Positions 33,039-42,185 of a stretch of 64,000 nucleotides of DNA are shown piece after piece. The position numbers and the translations under genes are program-made. Every line of letters begins with the position of its first letter. Position 1 is the first letter of the stretch. The stretch lies in the NCBI GenBank assembly GCA_013141015.1, contig JABFRT010000030.1:31734-95733 (forward strand). The letters run 5' to 3'. Source of the DNA: Hyphomicrobium sp. (GTDB lineage Bacteria; Pseudomonadota; Alphaproteobacteria; Rhizobiales; Hyphomicrobiaceae). The notes under the pieces are model-generated. The model was given only the letters and a program-made list of their open reading frames with translations, made no database searches and had not been told where the DNA came from.

Positions 33039-35786
33039 GTGCGGCTTTGGATTTTTGCAGTTGCCGTGGCAGCGGCCCTCGCTGGACCTGGCCAAGCGCG
33101 AGCCGAAGAGCGCAGTGATTTGACCGCGCGCGTATCAGCGCTTGCTGCCGAAGGAAAATATGACCAAGCGCTGAGTAAAGCCGAGGCGCTCGTCAACCTT
33201 AGCAAGGAAAAAGACGGCGGCATGAACGCGCCCCACGCAGAAGCGCTGTCGTGGGCTGCCTATCTGCTTGTGGCGATGGGCGACGTACAAGGTGCCGCCG
33301 CATATTTCGAGCGGGCCGTTGAAATCTACGGCCGGGTGCTACCCGCTGACCATCCCGATCTCGCCACCAGCTTGAACAACCTTGGCTTCTATCGCTATCG
33401 CCTCGGGCGCTATCTGGAATCTGAAGCGCTGTACCGGCGGGCGCTCGATATCCGCGAACGCGTTCTCAAGGCCGACGATCCAGCCATCGCCGATACGCTC
33501 GCCAACCTTGCCGAACTCTATAAGGCGCAAGAGCGCGCGGAGGATGCTGTGCCGCTGCTCAATCGGGCGCTCGAAATCCGCTCGCGCGCCCTCGACCCGA
33601 ACGATCCTAGAATCGCCGCAAGCCTGCAAAATCTTGCCGGCGCTATGGAACTCGATCCGGCCGGCGATAAATTCGCGGCTGCGCAAAAGTTACTTGAGCG
33701 TGCGCTTGCAATCCGCCTCAAGTCGCAGCGCCCCGACCACCCGGAGGTTGCCGGCGCCATCAGTAAGCTTGCGACCAACCTGTTCAACCAGGGCAAGTAC
33801 AAGGAGGCCGGAGACCGCTTTGCCGAGGCGCTCGCCATCCGGCGAAAATCACAGCCGCCGAAACATCCAGACATTGCCTCAACGCTTGCCGGGCTTGGCA
33901 TGAACCATCTCGAACTCAAACGCTTTACTGAGGCTGAGGTGGCTTTGAGGGAAGCCGTTTCGATCCGCGAGCAGGTTTTAGCCCCCAATGCTGCCACCAC
34001 CGCTGAAGCTCACCGCTTGCTGGCGCGGGCATTGAACGGACAGGGCCGCACGGCAGAAGCGCTCGACCAGATCCAACGGGGAACTAAAATCGTCGTTGAG
34101 CGTGATCAGGCGAAGGCCAAGGCGCGGGAACATTTAACAGACCACTTGCATATCCTGGCAAGTGTCGCCTCCCCAGACGGCCTTGGCGCCGCCAGCCGCT
34201 TGAGTGACTCATTCCTGATCGGCCAGCGTGCCGGTGCCAGCGAAGCAGCTTTCGCCGTGGCGCGCATGGCATCGCGCTTTGCAACCCAAGACCCTGCCTT
34301 GCAGGCGTTGGTGCGCGAGCGTGAAAACATCGACGATCATTTGAGCGCGCTTGAACGTATGCTTGTCGAAGATCTGAGCCGCCCGCCCGGGCAGCGCCGC
34401 AAAACAACGCGCACCGATATCGCAAATCTCGAGCAACGCCGCACTGTGATCGACGCAAAGCTGAAGACGGATTTCGCCTATTATTTCGACCTCATAAAAC
34501 CTGATCCATTGAGCCCGGAAAAGGCCGCGTCTTTGCTGTCTGGCGACGAGGCTTTGATCAGCATCGTGTCCGGCGTGGACGAGACATACGTTTGGGCGGT
34601 CACCCGGGACGGCAAGGCGTGGCATCGCGCAAGCATCACATGGGAGTGGCTCGAACATTCAGTCAAAACCTTGCGGCTTTCCCTCGACACTGAGGATCTC
34701 AAAAAGAACATCTCGAATTCCGGAAGTCTGCTCGATCTCGGTCTGGCGCATGAGATCTACGCAAATCTTCTGCTACCCTTAGAGAATGTCTTCAAGGACA
34801 AGAAGCACCTGCTGATCGTACCGTCGGGCCCGCTGACCAGTTTGCCGTTTCAGGTTCTCGTTACCAAACCGCCTGGTGTGATGCATCCAAGCCTTGGGCA
34901 ACTTTCGCAATATGGATCGGCTGATTGGCTGATACGGCGGCATGCGCTCTCCGTGGTGCCGTCGGTCTCAAGCCTGCAATCGCTGCGCACCCTGAAGCGC
35001 CGGGCGGAAGCCCGCAAGCCAATGATCGGCTTTGGCAACCCGAAGTTCGGGCCCGCAAAACTTGCCGCAGCAGCACCTGCCGCCACACCGATGCGGGTTG
35101 CTGAAGCGCAGACGCGAGGGCCGGGTGCCGGTATCAGTGATGCCATGAATACCCGCAGCGTGCTTGGCTCACTCGAAGAATTGCCTGGCACCGAACAGGA
35201 ATTGCGCGCAATCGCCAAGGGGCTTGGCGCGAGTGAAGACGATTTGCACCTTGGCGCTGCCGCAACTGAAACAAGCGTCAAGGCCGCCGATCTTTCCGTT
35301 TATAACGTCGTCTATTTCGCAACCCATGGATTGATTGCCGACGACATCAAAGGATTGCATGAGCCGGCCCTGGTACTGACCCCGCCCGATACACCGACTG
35401 CCGGCGACGACGGCTTGCTGACGGCGTCCGAAATCTCGGAACACCTAAAGCTCAATGCCGATTGGGTGGTGCTGGCTGCGTGCAATACGGCAGCTGAATC
35501 GAAACCTGGCGCCGAAGCGCTTTCAGGGCTTGCCAAATCTTTCTTTCACGCTGGCGCGCGTGCGCTTCTCGTATCGCACTGGCGCGTCGACACTGAAGCT
35601 GCGGCGAAACTTACCACCGCGACATTCGATATTCAAAGCCGGGATAAAACCGTTGGCCGCGCCGAAGCCCTGCGGCAAGCAATGCTGCAATTCATCGACA
35701 CCAAGGGTGGGGATGCCGCGAGCCTGTGGAACGCCTATCCAGCCTTTTGGGCACCGTTCTCAGTCGTTGGCGAAGGCGCGCAGTAA
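33039..35786 (+). CDS. Secreted TPR-CHAT domain protein (putative caspase-like protease)
   Basis: A 915-residue protein starting at a GTG with GGAGG eight bases upstream. Residues 1-23 form a signal peptide (MRLWIFAVAVAAALAGPGQARA). Residues about 50-350 hold kinesin-light-chain-like TPR repeats such as HPDLATSLNNLGFYRYRLGRYLESEALYRRALDI. A coiled middle follows, then a C-terminal CHAT domain from about 560. The predicted catalytic pair is His763 in VVYFATHGL and Cys815 in VLAACNTA, with SHWRVDT after. CHAT is the caspase-like fold of separase and Cas-associated Csx29-type proteases. The export signal puts it in the periplasm, unlike most CHAT effectors. Substrate unknown. Confidence 0.9.
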   Translation: MRLWIFAVAVAAALAGPGQARAEERSDLTARVSALAAEGKYDQALSKAEALVNLSKEKDGGMNAPHAEALSWAAYLLVAMGDVQGAAAYFERAVEIYGRVLPADHPDLATSLNNLGFYRYRLGRYLESEALYRRALDIRERVLKADDPAIADTLANLAELYKAQERAEDAVPLLNRALEIRSRALDPNDPRIAASLQNLAGAMELDPAGDKFAAAQKLLERALAIRLKSQRPDHPEVAGAISKLATNLFNQGKYKEAGDRFAEALAIRRKSQPPKHPDIASTLAGLGMNHLELKRFTEAEVALREAVSIREQVLAPNAATTAEAHRLLARALNGQGRTAEALDQIQRGTKIVVERDQAKAKAREHLTDHLHILASVASPDGLGAASRLSDSFLIGQRAGASEAAFAVARMASRFATQDPALQALVRERENIDDHLSALERMLVEDLSRPPGQRRKTTRTDIANLEQRRTVIDAKLKTDFAYYFDLIKPDPLSPEKAASLLSGDEALISIVSGVDETYVWAVTRDGKAWHRASITWEWLEHSVKTLRLSLDTEDLKKNISNSGSLLDLGLAHEIYANLLLPLENVFKDKKHLLIVPSGPLTSLPFQVLVTKPPGVMHPSLGQLSQYGSADWLIRRHALSVVPSVSSLQSLRTLKRRAEARKPMIGFGNPKFGPAKLAAAAPAATPMRVAEAQTRGPGAGISDAMNTRSVLGSLEELPGTEQELRAIAKGLGASEDDLHLGAAATETSVKAADLSVYNVVYFATHGLIADDIKGLHEPALVLTPPDTPTAGDDGLLTASEISEHLKLNADWVVLAACNTAAESKPGAEALSGLAKSFFHAGARALLVSHWRVDTEAAAKLTTATFDIQSRDKTVGRAEALRQAMLQFIDTKGGDAASLWNAYPAFWAPFSVVGEGAQ

Positions 35787-35807
35787 AGTCCGTGCACCAC
35801 GGTCGCC

Positions 35808-37316
35808 TTACCACTGATAACGCACACCCAACTGGCCGGCTGCGCCGAACACATCTTCGCCGCCGCGAATTTCAGCCTGCAACAGATATGAAACGCCGTT
35901 GCCGGTATCGAGCTTGGTTTCAAGCTGCCCGAGTGCGCGAATCTTGCCCTCGTCAACTGGACCGACGGCTTCGCCGGTCTGGCCCGAAACCGTATCAAAG
36001 CCGGTGATCAAGACATCACTGTATAGGAATGCGCCGGCCGTCATGCTCCACAGATAGCCTTGCGCTGTCTCACCGCGCTCGCCGTAGCGGACGCCGGCTT
36101 GCAGGCGCAAAGCTGATCCGTCTTCAAGGCCGAGACGGCCGGGCAGCTGCGGGCCGCCAAATGTGAATGTGCTGGTCGACACATCGTTGCTGAAGTCTGT
36201 GTAGGTGTAGCGCAGGCCGGCAGTTGGCTCGAGCCAGCTGCGCCCTGTCAATTCGTGGCGGTGTGCCACATTTCCGGCGATCATGTAATTGTTGATCGAC
36301 GCGCTGCCGTGCTGCGTTCCAAAATCATTGCCGCAGCGCTGGTTCAAGTCGCTGCTTTGCGTCAAATCGAAGAAGTCGGCCTTGAAGGCTGCGTCGAATG
36401 TCCAGGTGTCTTTGACATAGGCGAGGTACGCACCAACAAATGGACCATCAATCTCTTCTTTGTTGTTGGTCCGGAAGTAGTTGGTGTCAGGCACGCCATC
36501 GTTGCCGATTTCATCGGTGAAGAAGAATGTTGAACTGAGCTTCGCGTGGGTTTCGTTGTACCCGCTGAACACACCGGCCTGCACAGCTTCAGCCGACGCG
36601 GATTGCTTGACAACCGTCCAGTCGGCACCGATCAGACCGCCACCAGATACTTGGCTGCGGGTTGGGTTTTCCTGGTTGCCTGGCGCCACGTTACTGTGGC
36701 GGTCATAGGCTATGTAGCTCTGTGCCCACACCGCAGTGGTCCGCGAAACGCCGCCTGCGATGCTGGTTTCACTGATCGCGCCGTAGTCGTCTTTCAGCGA
36801 TGCACCGCCGGACGATGACTCGATTTTCGCTTGCTGAACCGGCTTTGGTTCAGGCGCGCTGATTTTCCCAGCGGCCTTTGCTGGCTCTGGCGCGGCCGCC
36901 TTTTCCACGGCTTTCGATGCAACGGGTTTTGCAGCGGGCTTCGGCGTAGCCGCTGCAGCCACGACCGGGGTGGGCTTGGCGGCAGGTGCTACCGGTTTAG
37001 GCTGAGGCGGTGCCGCAGCTGGGGCACTTGAAGCCGCAGTTTGCGCCGCAGGTGGCGGGCTCGCGGGCGCTGTGGTTTGATTAGAAACCGCGATCGGCTG
37101 CGGCTCTTGCGCGGTTTGCGTGCGACGGCGGATCTGTTCGAGAACCTGCGTCGTCGATGTTTCTGTTGCCGAAATTGACGGCGGGCCAGACCCGCCCCCC
37201 GCCACGGCCGCCATTCCGCAGGCGGCAAACGCTGCCGGCACTGACCAACTTGACGCCAAGCCAATGGCCAGAAGTGTCACAGGACCGCGCGCGGTGGCCA
37301 TAGTCGGGTAACGCAT
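35808..37316 (-). CDS. Autotransporter-type beta-barrel outer membrane protein
   Basis: The ATG at 37316 has GGAG nine bases upstream. The 502-residue product has a signal peptide (LLAIGLASSWSVPAAFAA), a short N-terminal part, a 100-residue Pro/Ala/Lys-rich linker (about 90-190), and a C-terminal barrel with alternating hydrophobic strands such as SYIAYDRHSNVAPGNQ, FVGAYLAYVKDTWTFDAAFKA and the final GQLGVRYQW ending on an aromatic residue. It lacks a large passenger, so it is an autotransporter-domain or porin-like protein rather than a classical exported enzyme. Convergent with the CHAT gene, 21 bases apart. Confidence 0.8.
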   Translation of the reverse strand: MRYPTMATARGPVTLLAIGLASSWSVPAAFAACGMAAVAGGGSGPPSISATETSTTQVLEQIRRRTQTAQEPQPIAVSNQTTAPASPPPAAQTAASSAPAAAPPQPKPVAPAAKPTPVVAAAATPKPAAKPVASKAVEKAAAPEPAKAAGKISAPEPKPVQQAKIESSSGGASLKDDYGAISETSIAGGVSRTTAVWAQSYIAYDRHSNVAPGNQENPTRSQVSGGGLIGADWTVVKQSASAEAVQAGVFSGYNETHAKLSSTFFFTDEIGNDGVPDTNYFRTNNKEEIDGPFVGAYLAYVKDTWTFDAAFKADFFDLTQSSDLNQRCGNDFGTQHGSASINNYMIAGNVAHRHELTGRSWLEPTAGLRYTYTDFSNDVSTSTFTFGGPQLPGRLGLEDGSALRLQAGVRYGERGETAQGYLWSMTAGAFLYSDVLITGFDTVSGQTGEAVGPVDEGKIRALGQLETKLDTGNGVSYLLQAEIRGGEDVFGAAGQLGVRYQW

Positions 37317-37814
37317 CAGGTGAGCTCCGGGTCTGTGCCAAATGTTCAAAATGCGGATTGGCAGCGTGCGCATTGGCATGCATGTGAACGCGGAACGAAC
37401 AACAAATCAGACGTAGATCTAATCCAACGCGCCGCGCAGGGTCGAGACTATGTCAGGAATGAACGCCGCTCTGTCCGGCCATGTGGCCCAATCGACACAA
37501 TGGCCGCGTGTCATCCTGCACGTTGTCCGAAACCAAATCATGCGCGCTGGCTGTGCGCCTTGACTTGATACGCGACTCAGCCTGGCAACGTGGAACACGC
37601 TTGGATCTCGGCTCACTAGAGACCGGCAGCGCCAGGCGTCAACATCCAACCATTCCTGCCGTTCTTGGGCGCTGCGCCGATTGGTTGATGTGAACCCTAC
37701 CAGTCTAGGCAGCCCGATGCGTGCGACAGCCGCGTGTTTAAGGCTTCGACTTTTTTTGCTTACACAAACACCGAAACCGGCTCTGGATACCGGCCCCAGG
37801 CAGATAATTCGATA
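37317..37814. other. Intergenic region upstream of the autotransporter-like gene
   Basis: About 500 bases without a supported gene. It should hold the promoter of the minus-strand barrel gene and the end of the ferredoxin transcript. A run of T occurs at about 37750-37756. Short open frames here lack coding character and ribosome sites. No known repeat or RNA is recognised. Confidence 0.4.
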
Positions 37815-38114
37815 TCACAGCGCTAAGACCACACGGGTCTTTGCGCGTGAAACACAGGGGCAAAAGGTAGTTTCGCGGTCGTCAGCATTCAAACAACTGT
37901 CTTTATGGATGATGTCGCCTTCGACGAAATTGGTCACGCACTCGCCACACCCGCCGGTTTGGCACCCCGGGGAAACCGGAGCGCCTGCCGCCAACAACAC
38001 CTGCAATGCCGTCTGGTTGCATTCGACTGTCAGCGTCACGTCTGACCATGCCAGATAGATCTCAAAAGGCTCGCCGAAAATAATCGCCGGCATGCCGGTG
38101 GGATACGTGTTCAT
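37815..38114 (-). CDS. 2Fe-2S ferredoxin, plant type
   Basis: A 99-residue protein with the plant-type cluster motif CQTGGCGEC: Cys51, Cys56 and Cys59, with the fourth ligand Cys87 in TTFCPCV. It resembles the ferredoxin domain of oxygenase reductases as a free-standing protein. It overlaps the nnrS stop by four bases (ATGA at 38111-38114) and is therefore cotranslated with it. It probably passes electrons in the NO-response group; the partner is unknown. Confidence 0.85.
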   Translation of the reverse strand: MNTYPTGMPAIIFGEPFEIYLAWSDVTLTVECNQTALQVLLAAGAPVSPGCQTGGCGECVTNFVEGDIIHKDSCLNADDRETTFCPCVSRAKTRVVLAL

Positions 38115-39292
38115 GTGCGCCGCCTCGTCAGCAGCGGTGCAAACACCACGACGAACGTGCCGAATGCCACAACCCAGGCGATTGCCGCAGAATACAACAG
38201 CGGCTCGCGCGCAACGCCGAACGCGGCGGCAACGCGGGCCAAAGCCGCGACAACCACGGCGATATATATGAACCGGATGGACGCCGTCGCGGTCAGCGCT
38301 TGCCCGGTATGTCCGAGACTGGCGCGCGTCATTACTGCGAGCGTCATGACGCCAATACTACCGGCAGTCCATGCATGCAGTGCTCCGGCTGGCTGTACTG
38401 CAGCCGGCGCCACGATGCCGAGAGCGAGAAGAAGGAATCCGAGCGGCACAAATGCGTAGGCTGCGTGAAGGATAAAGACCAGAGGTTCACCGGTGGTGCG
38501 TGCGCCCAACCACCGCGCGAGACGCATCACGTTGATCGCAAACGCGGCCAATGCAAATAATGCCGTCAGGCGTGAGGACGGCATTGCGGTCCACAACGCA
38601 AGTGCCGCGCCGCTGACGATCATCGCTGCAACATCAAAGCGCGCGAATGGCGCTGGCAGGTTTTCAGGGCCGTGCTGCACCAGCCAATTGCGCGTGAAGC
38701 TTGGAATGATGCGCCCGCCGATCAGCATAATCAGCATGACGACAGCGGCAAGGCCAGTCCGCATTCCGTGTCCGCTGCCAACGCCTGCCAACACTTGCAC
38801 GTGGAATGCAACGTTGCCGGAGAAAAGCACGGCGATGACGGCGATCACTTTCAGATTTTTAGTATTGTTCGACGCAACGATTTCGCGGGCAATCACGAAG
38901 CCGAGTGCCGCGAGAAAGAGAAGGTCGATTGCAGCAGCCGCTCGTCCGCCGATCCATAGAGACGTGAGGATTGCGATGCGCCCCGCCAGCCAAATCCCGA
39001 CCAAGACCAGCAGTGGGCGTCCGACAACGGGTAAGCGTCCCGTCCAATTGGGTACGGCGGTCAGAAGAAATCCTGCGATTACCGCCGGTACATATCCGAA
39101 GATGAGTTCATGGACGTGCCATTCAACCGGTTGAAAGCGTGTTGGCAGCGTGATGAGGCCACTCACGAGGGGCAACCAGAGAGCCACTGCAATTGCAGCC
39201 CATAACGCTCCAAATAGGAAAAACGGCCGGAAACCGTAACTTAGAATAGGCGGGCCTGAGAACGCGCGGATTTGTGCGGCACTAGACGCCAT
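38111..39292 (-). CDS. nnrS: NnrS family haem-copper membrane protein
   Basis: A 393-residue membrane protein with about twelve hydrophobic segments. NnrS landmarks include the start PPILSYGFRPFFLFGALWAA, VEWHVHELIFGYVPAVIAGFLLTAVPNWTGR, GGRIIPSFTRNWL and the later HAWTAGSIGVMTLAVMTRASLGHTG. The conserved histidines are expected haem/copper ligands. NnrS protects against nitric oxide stress. It is divergent from nsrR across an operator palindrome, as is typical, and overlaps the ferredoxin gene. Confidence 0.93.
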   Translation of the reverse strand: MASSAAQIRAFSGPPILSYGFRPFFLFGALWAAIAVALWLPLVSGLITLPTRFQPVEWHVHELIFGYVPAVIAGFLLTAVPNWTGRLPVVGRPLLVLVGIWLAGRIAILTSLWIGGRAAAAIDLLFLAALGFVIAREIVASNNTKNLKVIAVIAVLFSGNVAFHVQVLAGVGSGHGMRTGLAAVVMLIMLIGGRIIPSFTRNWLVQHGPENLPAPFARFDVAAMIVSGAALALWTAMPSSRLTALFALAAFAINVMRLARWLGARTTGEPLVFILHAAYAFVPLGFLLLALGIVAPAAVQPAGALHAWTAGSIGVMTLAVMTRASLGHTGQALTATASIRFIYIAVVVAALARVAAAFGVAREPLLYSAAIAWVVAFGTFVVVFAPLLTRRRT

Positions 39293-39377
39293 CGCTGCCC
39301 TCTCTCGTCTCCGCCCGCGACAGCGGCGGCCGCAGTACCGCGGAAAACGCTTTACACTCCGGAGCTATTGCACCACA

Positions 39378-39400
39378 AAGAGGTATTTGCAATACCACTT
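39378..39400. promoter_or_regulatory. Putative NsrR operator
   Basis: A 23-base inverted repeat with arms AAGAGGTATT and AATACCACTT around TGC; 9 of 10 positions are symmetric. It lies 22 bases before the nsrR start and about 85 bases from the divergent nnrS start. The layout (AAG...ATT spacer AAT...CTT) agrees with NsrR-type operators of the Rrf2 family, so it probably controls both nnrS and nsrR. Confidence 0.75.
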
Positions 39401-39422
39401 CCGTGCGGCCAAAGGGTTCCTG

Positions 39423-39851
39423 ATGCGGCTGACATCTTTCACCGACTACGGGCTGCGCGCATTGATGCGGCTGGCAAGCGAGCCTGAGCGCATTTTCACC
39501 ACAGAAGAGATTGCCCAAGAGTTTGCCATCTCGCGCAACCACCTGACCAAAGTCGTGCGCGATCTGGCGGCCGCAGGGTTCATTGCAACACAGCGCGGCT
39601 CGGGCGGCGGCTTCCGCCTTGCGCAGCCCGCCGGGACGATTTCACTTGGCGACGTCGTGCGGCGGCTTGAAGCGCGCCACGCGCTCGTTGAATGCTTCCG
39701 CGATGACGGCGGGGCTTGCGTGCTCTCTCCGAAATGCCGGCTGAAACGCCGTCTGGCTGCGGCCAGCAAAGCCTTTCTCGACGAACTCGACACATCAACA
39801 TTGGCGGATTGCGCATATCCCGCGCGCACAACGGCCAAAAGGCAGTCCTAA
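39423..39851 (+). CDS. nsrR: NO-responsive Rrf2 family repressor NsrR
   Basis: A 142-residue winged-helix regulator: MRLTSFTDYGLRALMRLAS, recognition region ISRNHLTKVVRDLAAAGFIATQRGSGGGFRLA and the three cluster cysteines Cys91, Cys99 and Cys105 in ECFRDDGGACVLSPKCRL. This spacing is that of NsrR, whose iron-sulfur cluster reacts with NO. The ATG at 39423 has AAAGGG upstream; an ATG at 39387 lies inside the operator and is unlikely. Divergent from nnrS and probably autoregulated. Confidence 0.92.
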   Translation: MRLTSFTDYGLRALMRLASEPERIFTTEEIAQEFAISRNHLTKVVRDLAAAGFIATQRGSGGGFRLAQPAGTISLGDVVRRLEARHALVECFRDDGGACVLSPKCRLKRRLAAASKAFLDELDTSTLADCAYPARTTAKRQS

Positions 39852-39853
39852 CT

Positions 39854-40222
39854 GTGAGGCTATTGTGGATCATCTTCGGCCTTATTGCGACGGCTGCCGG
39901 AATCGCCGGCATCGTGCTGCCACTGGTTCCAGCGACACCCTTTCTGCTGCTTGCGGCTTATGCGTTTGCGAGATCTTCGCCCGTATTGCACAATTGGTTG
40001 ATTTCCCATGCGCGCCTGGGTCCGCCGATTGCCAATTGGCAACGCAATGGCGCGATTGATCGCCCGAGCAAGATTATGGCCATCGTGCTCATGGCGGCAG
40101 CATTGACGATAAGCGTTCTCTTGCAGGCACCCGCCGCGGTTCTTGGCGCGCAAGCTGCCGCAATGGCTTTCGCCGCAACATTCATTCTGACGCGCCCCCA
40201 CGGACCGGACGGCGGCACATAG
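39854..40222 (+). CDS. DUF454 (YbaN family) inner-membrane protein
   Basis: A 122-residue protein starting at GTG 39854, two bases after the nsrR stop. It has the YbaN pattern LLWIIFGLIATAAGIAGIVLPLVPATPFLLLAAYAFARSSP followed by LHNWLISHARLGPPIANWQRNGAI, then two more hydrophobic helices. Family function is unknown; it often lies next to NO-response genes. The longer open frame upstream is the nsrR gene in another frame. Confidence 0.85.
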   Translation: MRLLWIIFGLIATAAGIAGIVLPLVPATPFLLLAAYAFARSSPVLHNWLISHARLGPPIANWQRNGAIDRPSKIMAIVLMAAALTISVLLQAPAAVLGAQAAAMAFAATFILTRPHGPDGGT

Positions 40223-40244
40223 TCTGAAATGGCGGGATAGATTC

Positions 40245-40590
40245 GTGGTTGATCTGACAATCGCAAAAGCGCGGCGTGTTCTGGCAATCTTTCATTGGAT
40301 CGGCGGCGTTGCACTAGTCACGCTGGTGCTTAGGCCCGGACTGGACCGCCTCTCAACGCTACTGTCCGGCGCAAGCGGATTCGATACCACCCCTCGCCTT
40401 GCAGCCTGGGTGCGCTTCTTCGATATTGCATACCGGTGGATGCACGCCATGGTTCTGGTATGAGCGCATTTTTTCCATCGTGCTGTTTGTTTCCGAACCT
40501 CTTGTGCTTCACAGGTGGTTCCATGACCGCACTCTGCGTAATGGGGCGGCACATTTTGCAGTGTTCAGAGATTGCTCAATGTGCGGCTAA
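40245..40590 (+). pseudogene. Decayed CopD-like membrane protein gene
   Basis: Starting at a GTG, the frame gives ARRVLAIFHWIGGVALVTLVLRPGLDR, the usual beginning of small CopD/DUF2269-like membrane proteins of nnr clusters. It then jumps to STLLSGASGFDTTPRLAAWVRFFDIAYRWMHAMVLV and stops. The family sequence goes on in the next frame as FWYERIFSIVLFVSEPLVLHRWFHDRTLRNGAAHFAVF before a final stop at 40590. So the gene has an internal deletion, one frameshift and a lost C-terminus. It is a remnant, and unlike the indels after 49 kb it shows true deletions. Confidence 0.65.
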
Positions 40591-40695
40591 CCCTCAGCGC
40601 GCGGGCGGGGGCTGGCGCGGTGCCCGGCACACACGAGGCAGTTTTGCAGCCCCCTGGTGTGCAAGAAAAATCGACGCTGTATTGAACGAATAGGC

Positions 40696-41274
40696 TTACC
40701 CTGCCGCCAAGATGGCTGGCACGAGATGCGGCGGCAGCGGCAGCTTCAACGCAGCCTCGCGTCCTCTTGCCGACATCTTCTTTGCCGTCTTCTGCACGAT
40801 TTTCAAAAGTTCATCGGGCGTGCGCGTTTCGGCGAACGGTAAGCAATACCAGCGCATGAAGACGAGGCACGCGACGTCTTCGAGCGTCTGCGATTCGTCA
40901 TCCGTTTTAAGACTGTGCTTGCGAACGAGTTTGCCGACACGTTCCGCAGAGTCTGCCCCAAATCCATGCAGTGCCATCAGCTCGCCAAGCCGCCGGGCAT
41001 GAAACTCCGCTGCATCGCGCCGCCATTGCAGATAACCGGCGCGGCCCACAGGATACGCGGCGCGCGGCCGCTTCCAACGCTCGATATGCTGGCCGCGGAC
41101 CGCAATCTGCAACTCCTCGGACGGCGCTGCAGCAAACCCGCTCAGCGCACGCGACATGCGCTCACCATATAAAAGTGCTGCTGGTCTTCCGACACCGTCT
41201 GAGACCTCCCGCGCTGGATCGGCCGCATTTGCCGCATCAATGAGCTTGAAGACAGCGGACAGCCGCTCCGTCAT
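40696..41274 (-). CDS. DUF4202 domain-containing protein
   Basis: A 192-residue protein with the DUF4202 pattern: MTERLSAVFKLIDAANAADP, GQHIERWKRPRAAYPVGRAGYLQWRRDAAEFHA, VRKHSLKTDDESQTLEDVACLVFM and the end LPPHLVPAILAAG. The His and Asp residues in these blocks could bind metal, as in HD-type proteins, but activity is unknown. The family is often found near nitrite or sulfur assimilation genes. The ATG at 41274 has GGTGGA upstream and lies two bases after the stop of the small upstream ORF. Confidence 0.85.
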   Translation of the reverse strand: MTERLSAVFKLIDAANAADPAREVSDGVGRPAALLYGERMSRALSGFAAAPSEELQIAVRGQHIERWKRPRAAYPVGRAGYLQWRRDAAEFHARRLGELMALHGFGADSAERVGKLVRKHSLKTDDESQTLEDVACLVFMRWYCLPFAETRTPDELLKIVQKTAKKMSARGREAALKLPLPPHLVPAILAAG

Positions 41275-41276
41275 TT

Positions 41277-41513
41277 TCAGTCCACCTTTGCCCACGGGGT
41301 ACTGCGATTCATCAAAATATACTCGCGCAGCTTATCAATATCGTCGATCGCCGCCATGGTGTTCGAAATATTGAAACCGAAATTTTTACGGCCTTTGAAT
41401 AGGCACGGCAGGCTCTGATGCGCAATTCCGGGGCGGCCGCCAATCAGCGCTTTGACGGCCGACAAAAGGCTTTCGGCCACTATATCACTGTATATTGGCC
41501 AGGGTTCGCTCAT
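41277..41513 (-). CDS. Small hypothetical protein upstream of the DUF4202 gene
   Basis: I start it at the ATG at 41513, giving 78 residues beginning MSEPWPIYSDIVAESLLSAV and ending YILMNRSTPWAKVD. The frame stays open another 74 codons upstream, but that part is Ser/Arg/Pro-rich and non-coding in appearance. The part kept reads like a folded protein (KNFGFNISNTMAAIDDIDKLREYI). It ends two bases before the DUF4202 start, suggesting cotranslation. No family recognised. Confidence 0.5.
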   Translation of the reverse strand: MSEPWPIYSDIVAESLLSAVKALIGGRPGIAHQSLPCLFKGRKNFGFNISNTMAAIDDIDKLREYILMNRSTPWAKVD

Positions 41514-41985
41514 ATGACCGGTCAAAAACGGTGTTCGGAACCCTATTCTCATCGCAACCAGTTGCAGCCCCATCGGCAGCCTTTTCGACCTGGATTGTTG
41601 GTCACGACGAGAGCCAGATGACGGGGGCGACGCCTCATGGGTCGGGTGGGCGTTCGCTGGATGCAGCTGCGCCTGAAGCCGTCTCAACGCACGTGAGCGC
41701 GTGTCCGTTGATTTGCAATCGCATGGCGTATTCAATGACCGGTTCGGCCATCCCGGGCCAAGGCAATGGCAAGGTTGAGAGCTGGCGGGAACGGCATTCC
41801 AGACACCGCCGCCGCCCGCTTGTGACGCTTGGAGCGGCGGCCTACTAAGCGATTCTCATCGACCGGATTGATGCCGGCCACGGCACAATATGGGTTGCCG
41901 GGATATTTGGAGAAAAAACGGTTTCGAATAACCCGCGAACGCTGGCGGCATGGCCGCGTCTGGCGGTTACGGAATCGAACGGAAA
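41514..41985. other. Intergenic region without recognised features
   Basis: About 470 bases between the small ORF and tRNA-Glu. Open frames here are short, without ribosome sites or coding pattern. It should hold the promoter of the small ORF / DUF4202 pair. I see no repeat, terminator or RNA that I can support. Confidence 0.4.
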
Positions 41986-42060
41986 TGGCGCTCCCTAGGG
42001 GAGTCGAACCCCTCTTTCAAGAATGAAAATCTCGCGTCCTAACCGATAGACGAAGGGAGC
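41986..42060 (-). tRNA. tRNA-Glu (TTC)
   Basis: On the minus strand the acceptor arms GCTCCCT and AGGGAGC pair, the anticodon arm CGAGA/TCTTG encloses TTTTCAT with anticodon TTC, and the T-loop TTCGACT follows a GGGG stem. A G discriminator and an encoded CCA close the 3' end (41986-41988). Confidence 0.95.
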
Positions 42061-42185
42061 AGCCGCGCTTCCGAGCGCGCACATCGTATAGTCAGCTTTG
42101 GGGCGCGTTGGCAAGTCACGCGTTGCCCCACTTTGCTGCGACAGTATAGGCCCCCAACAGGTTGCAGAGCCCGCATTTTCGGGCT

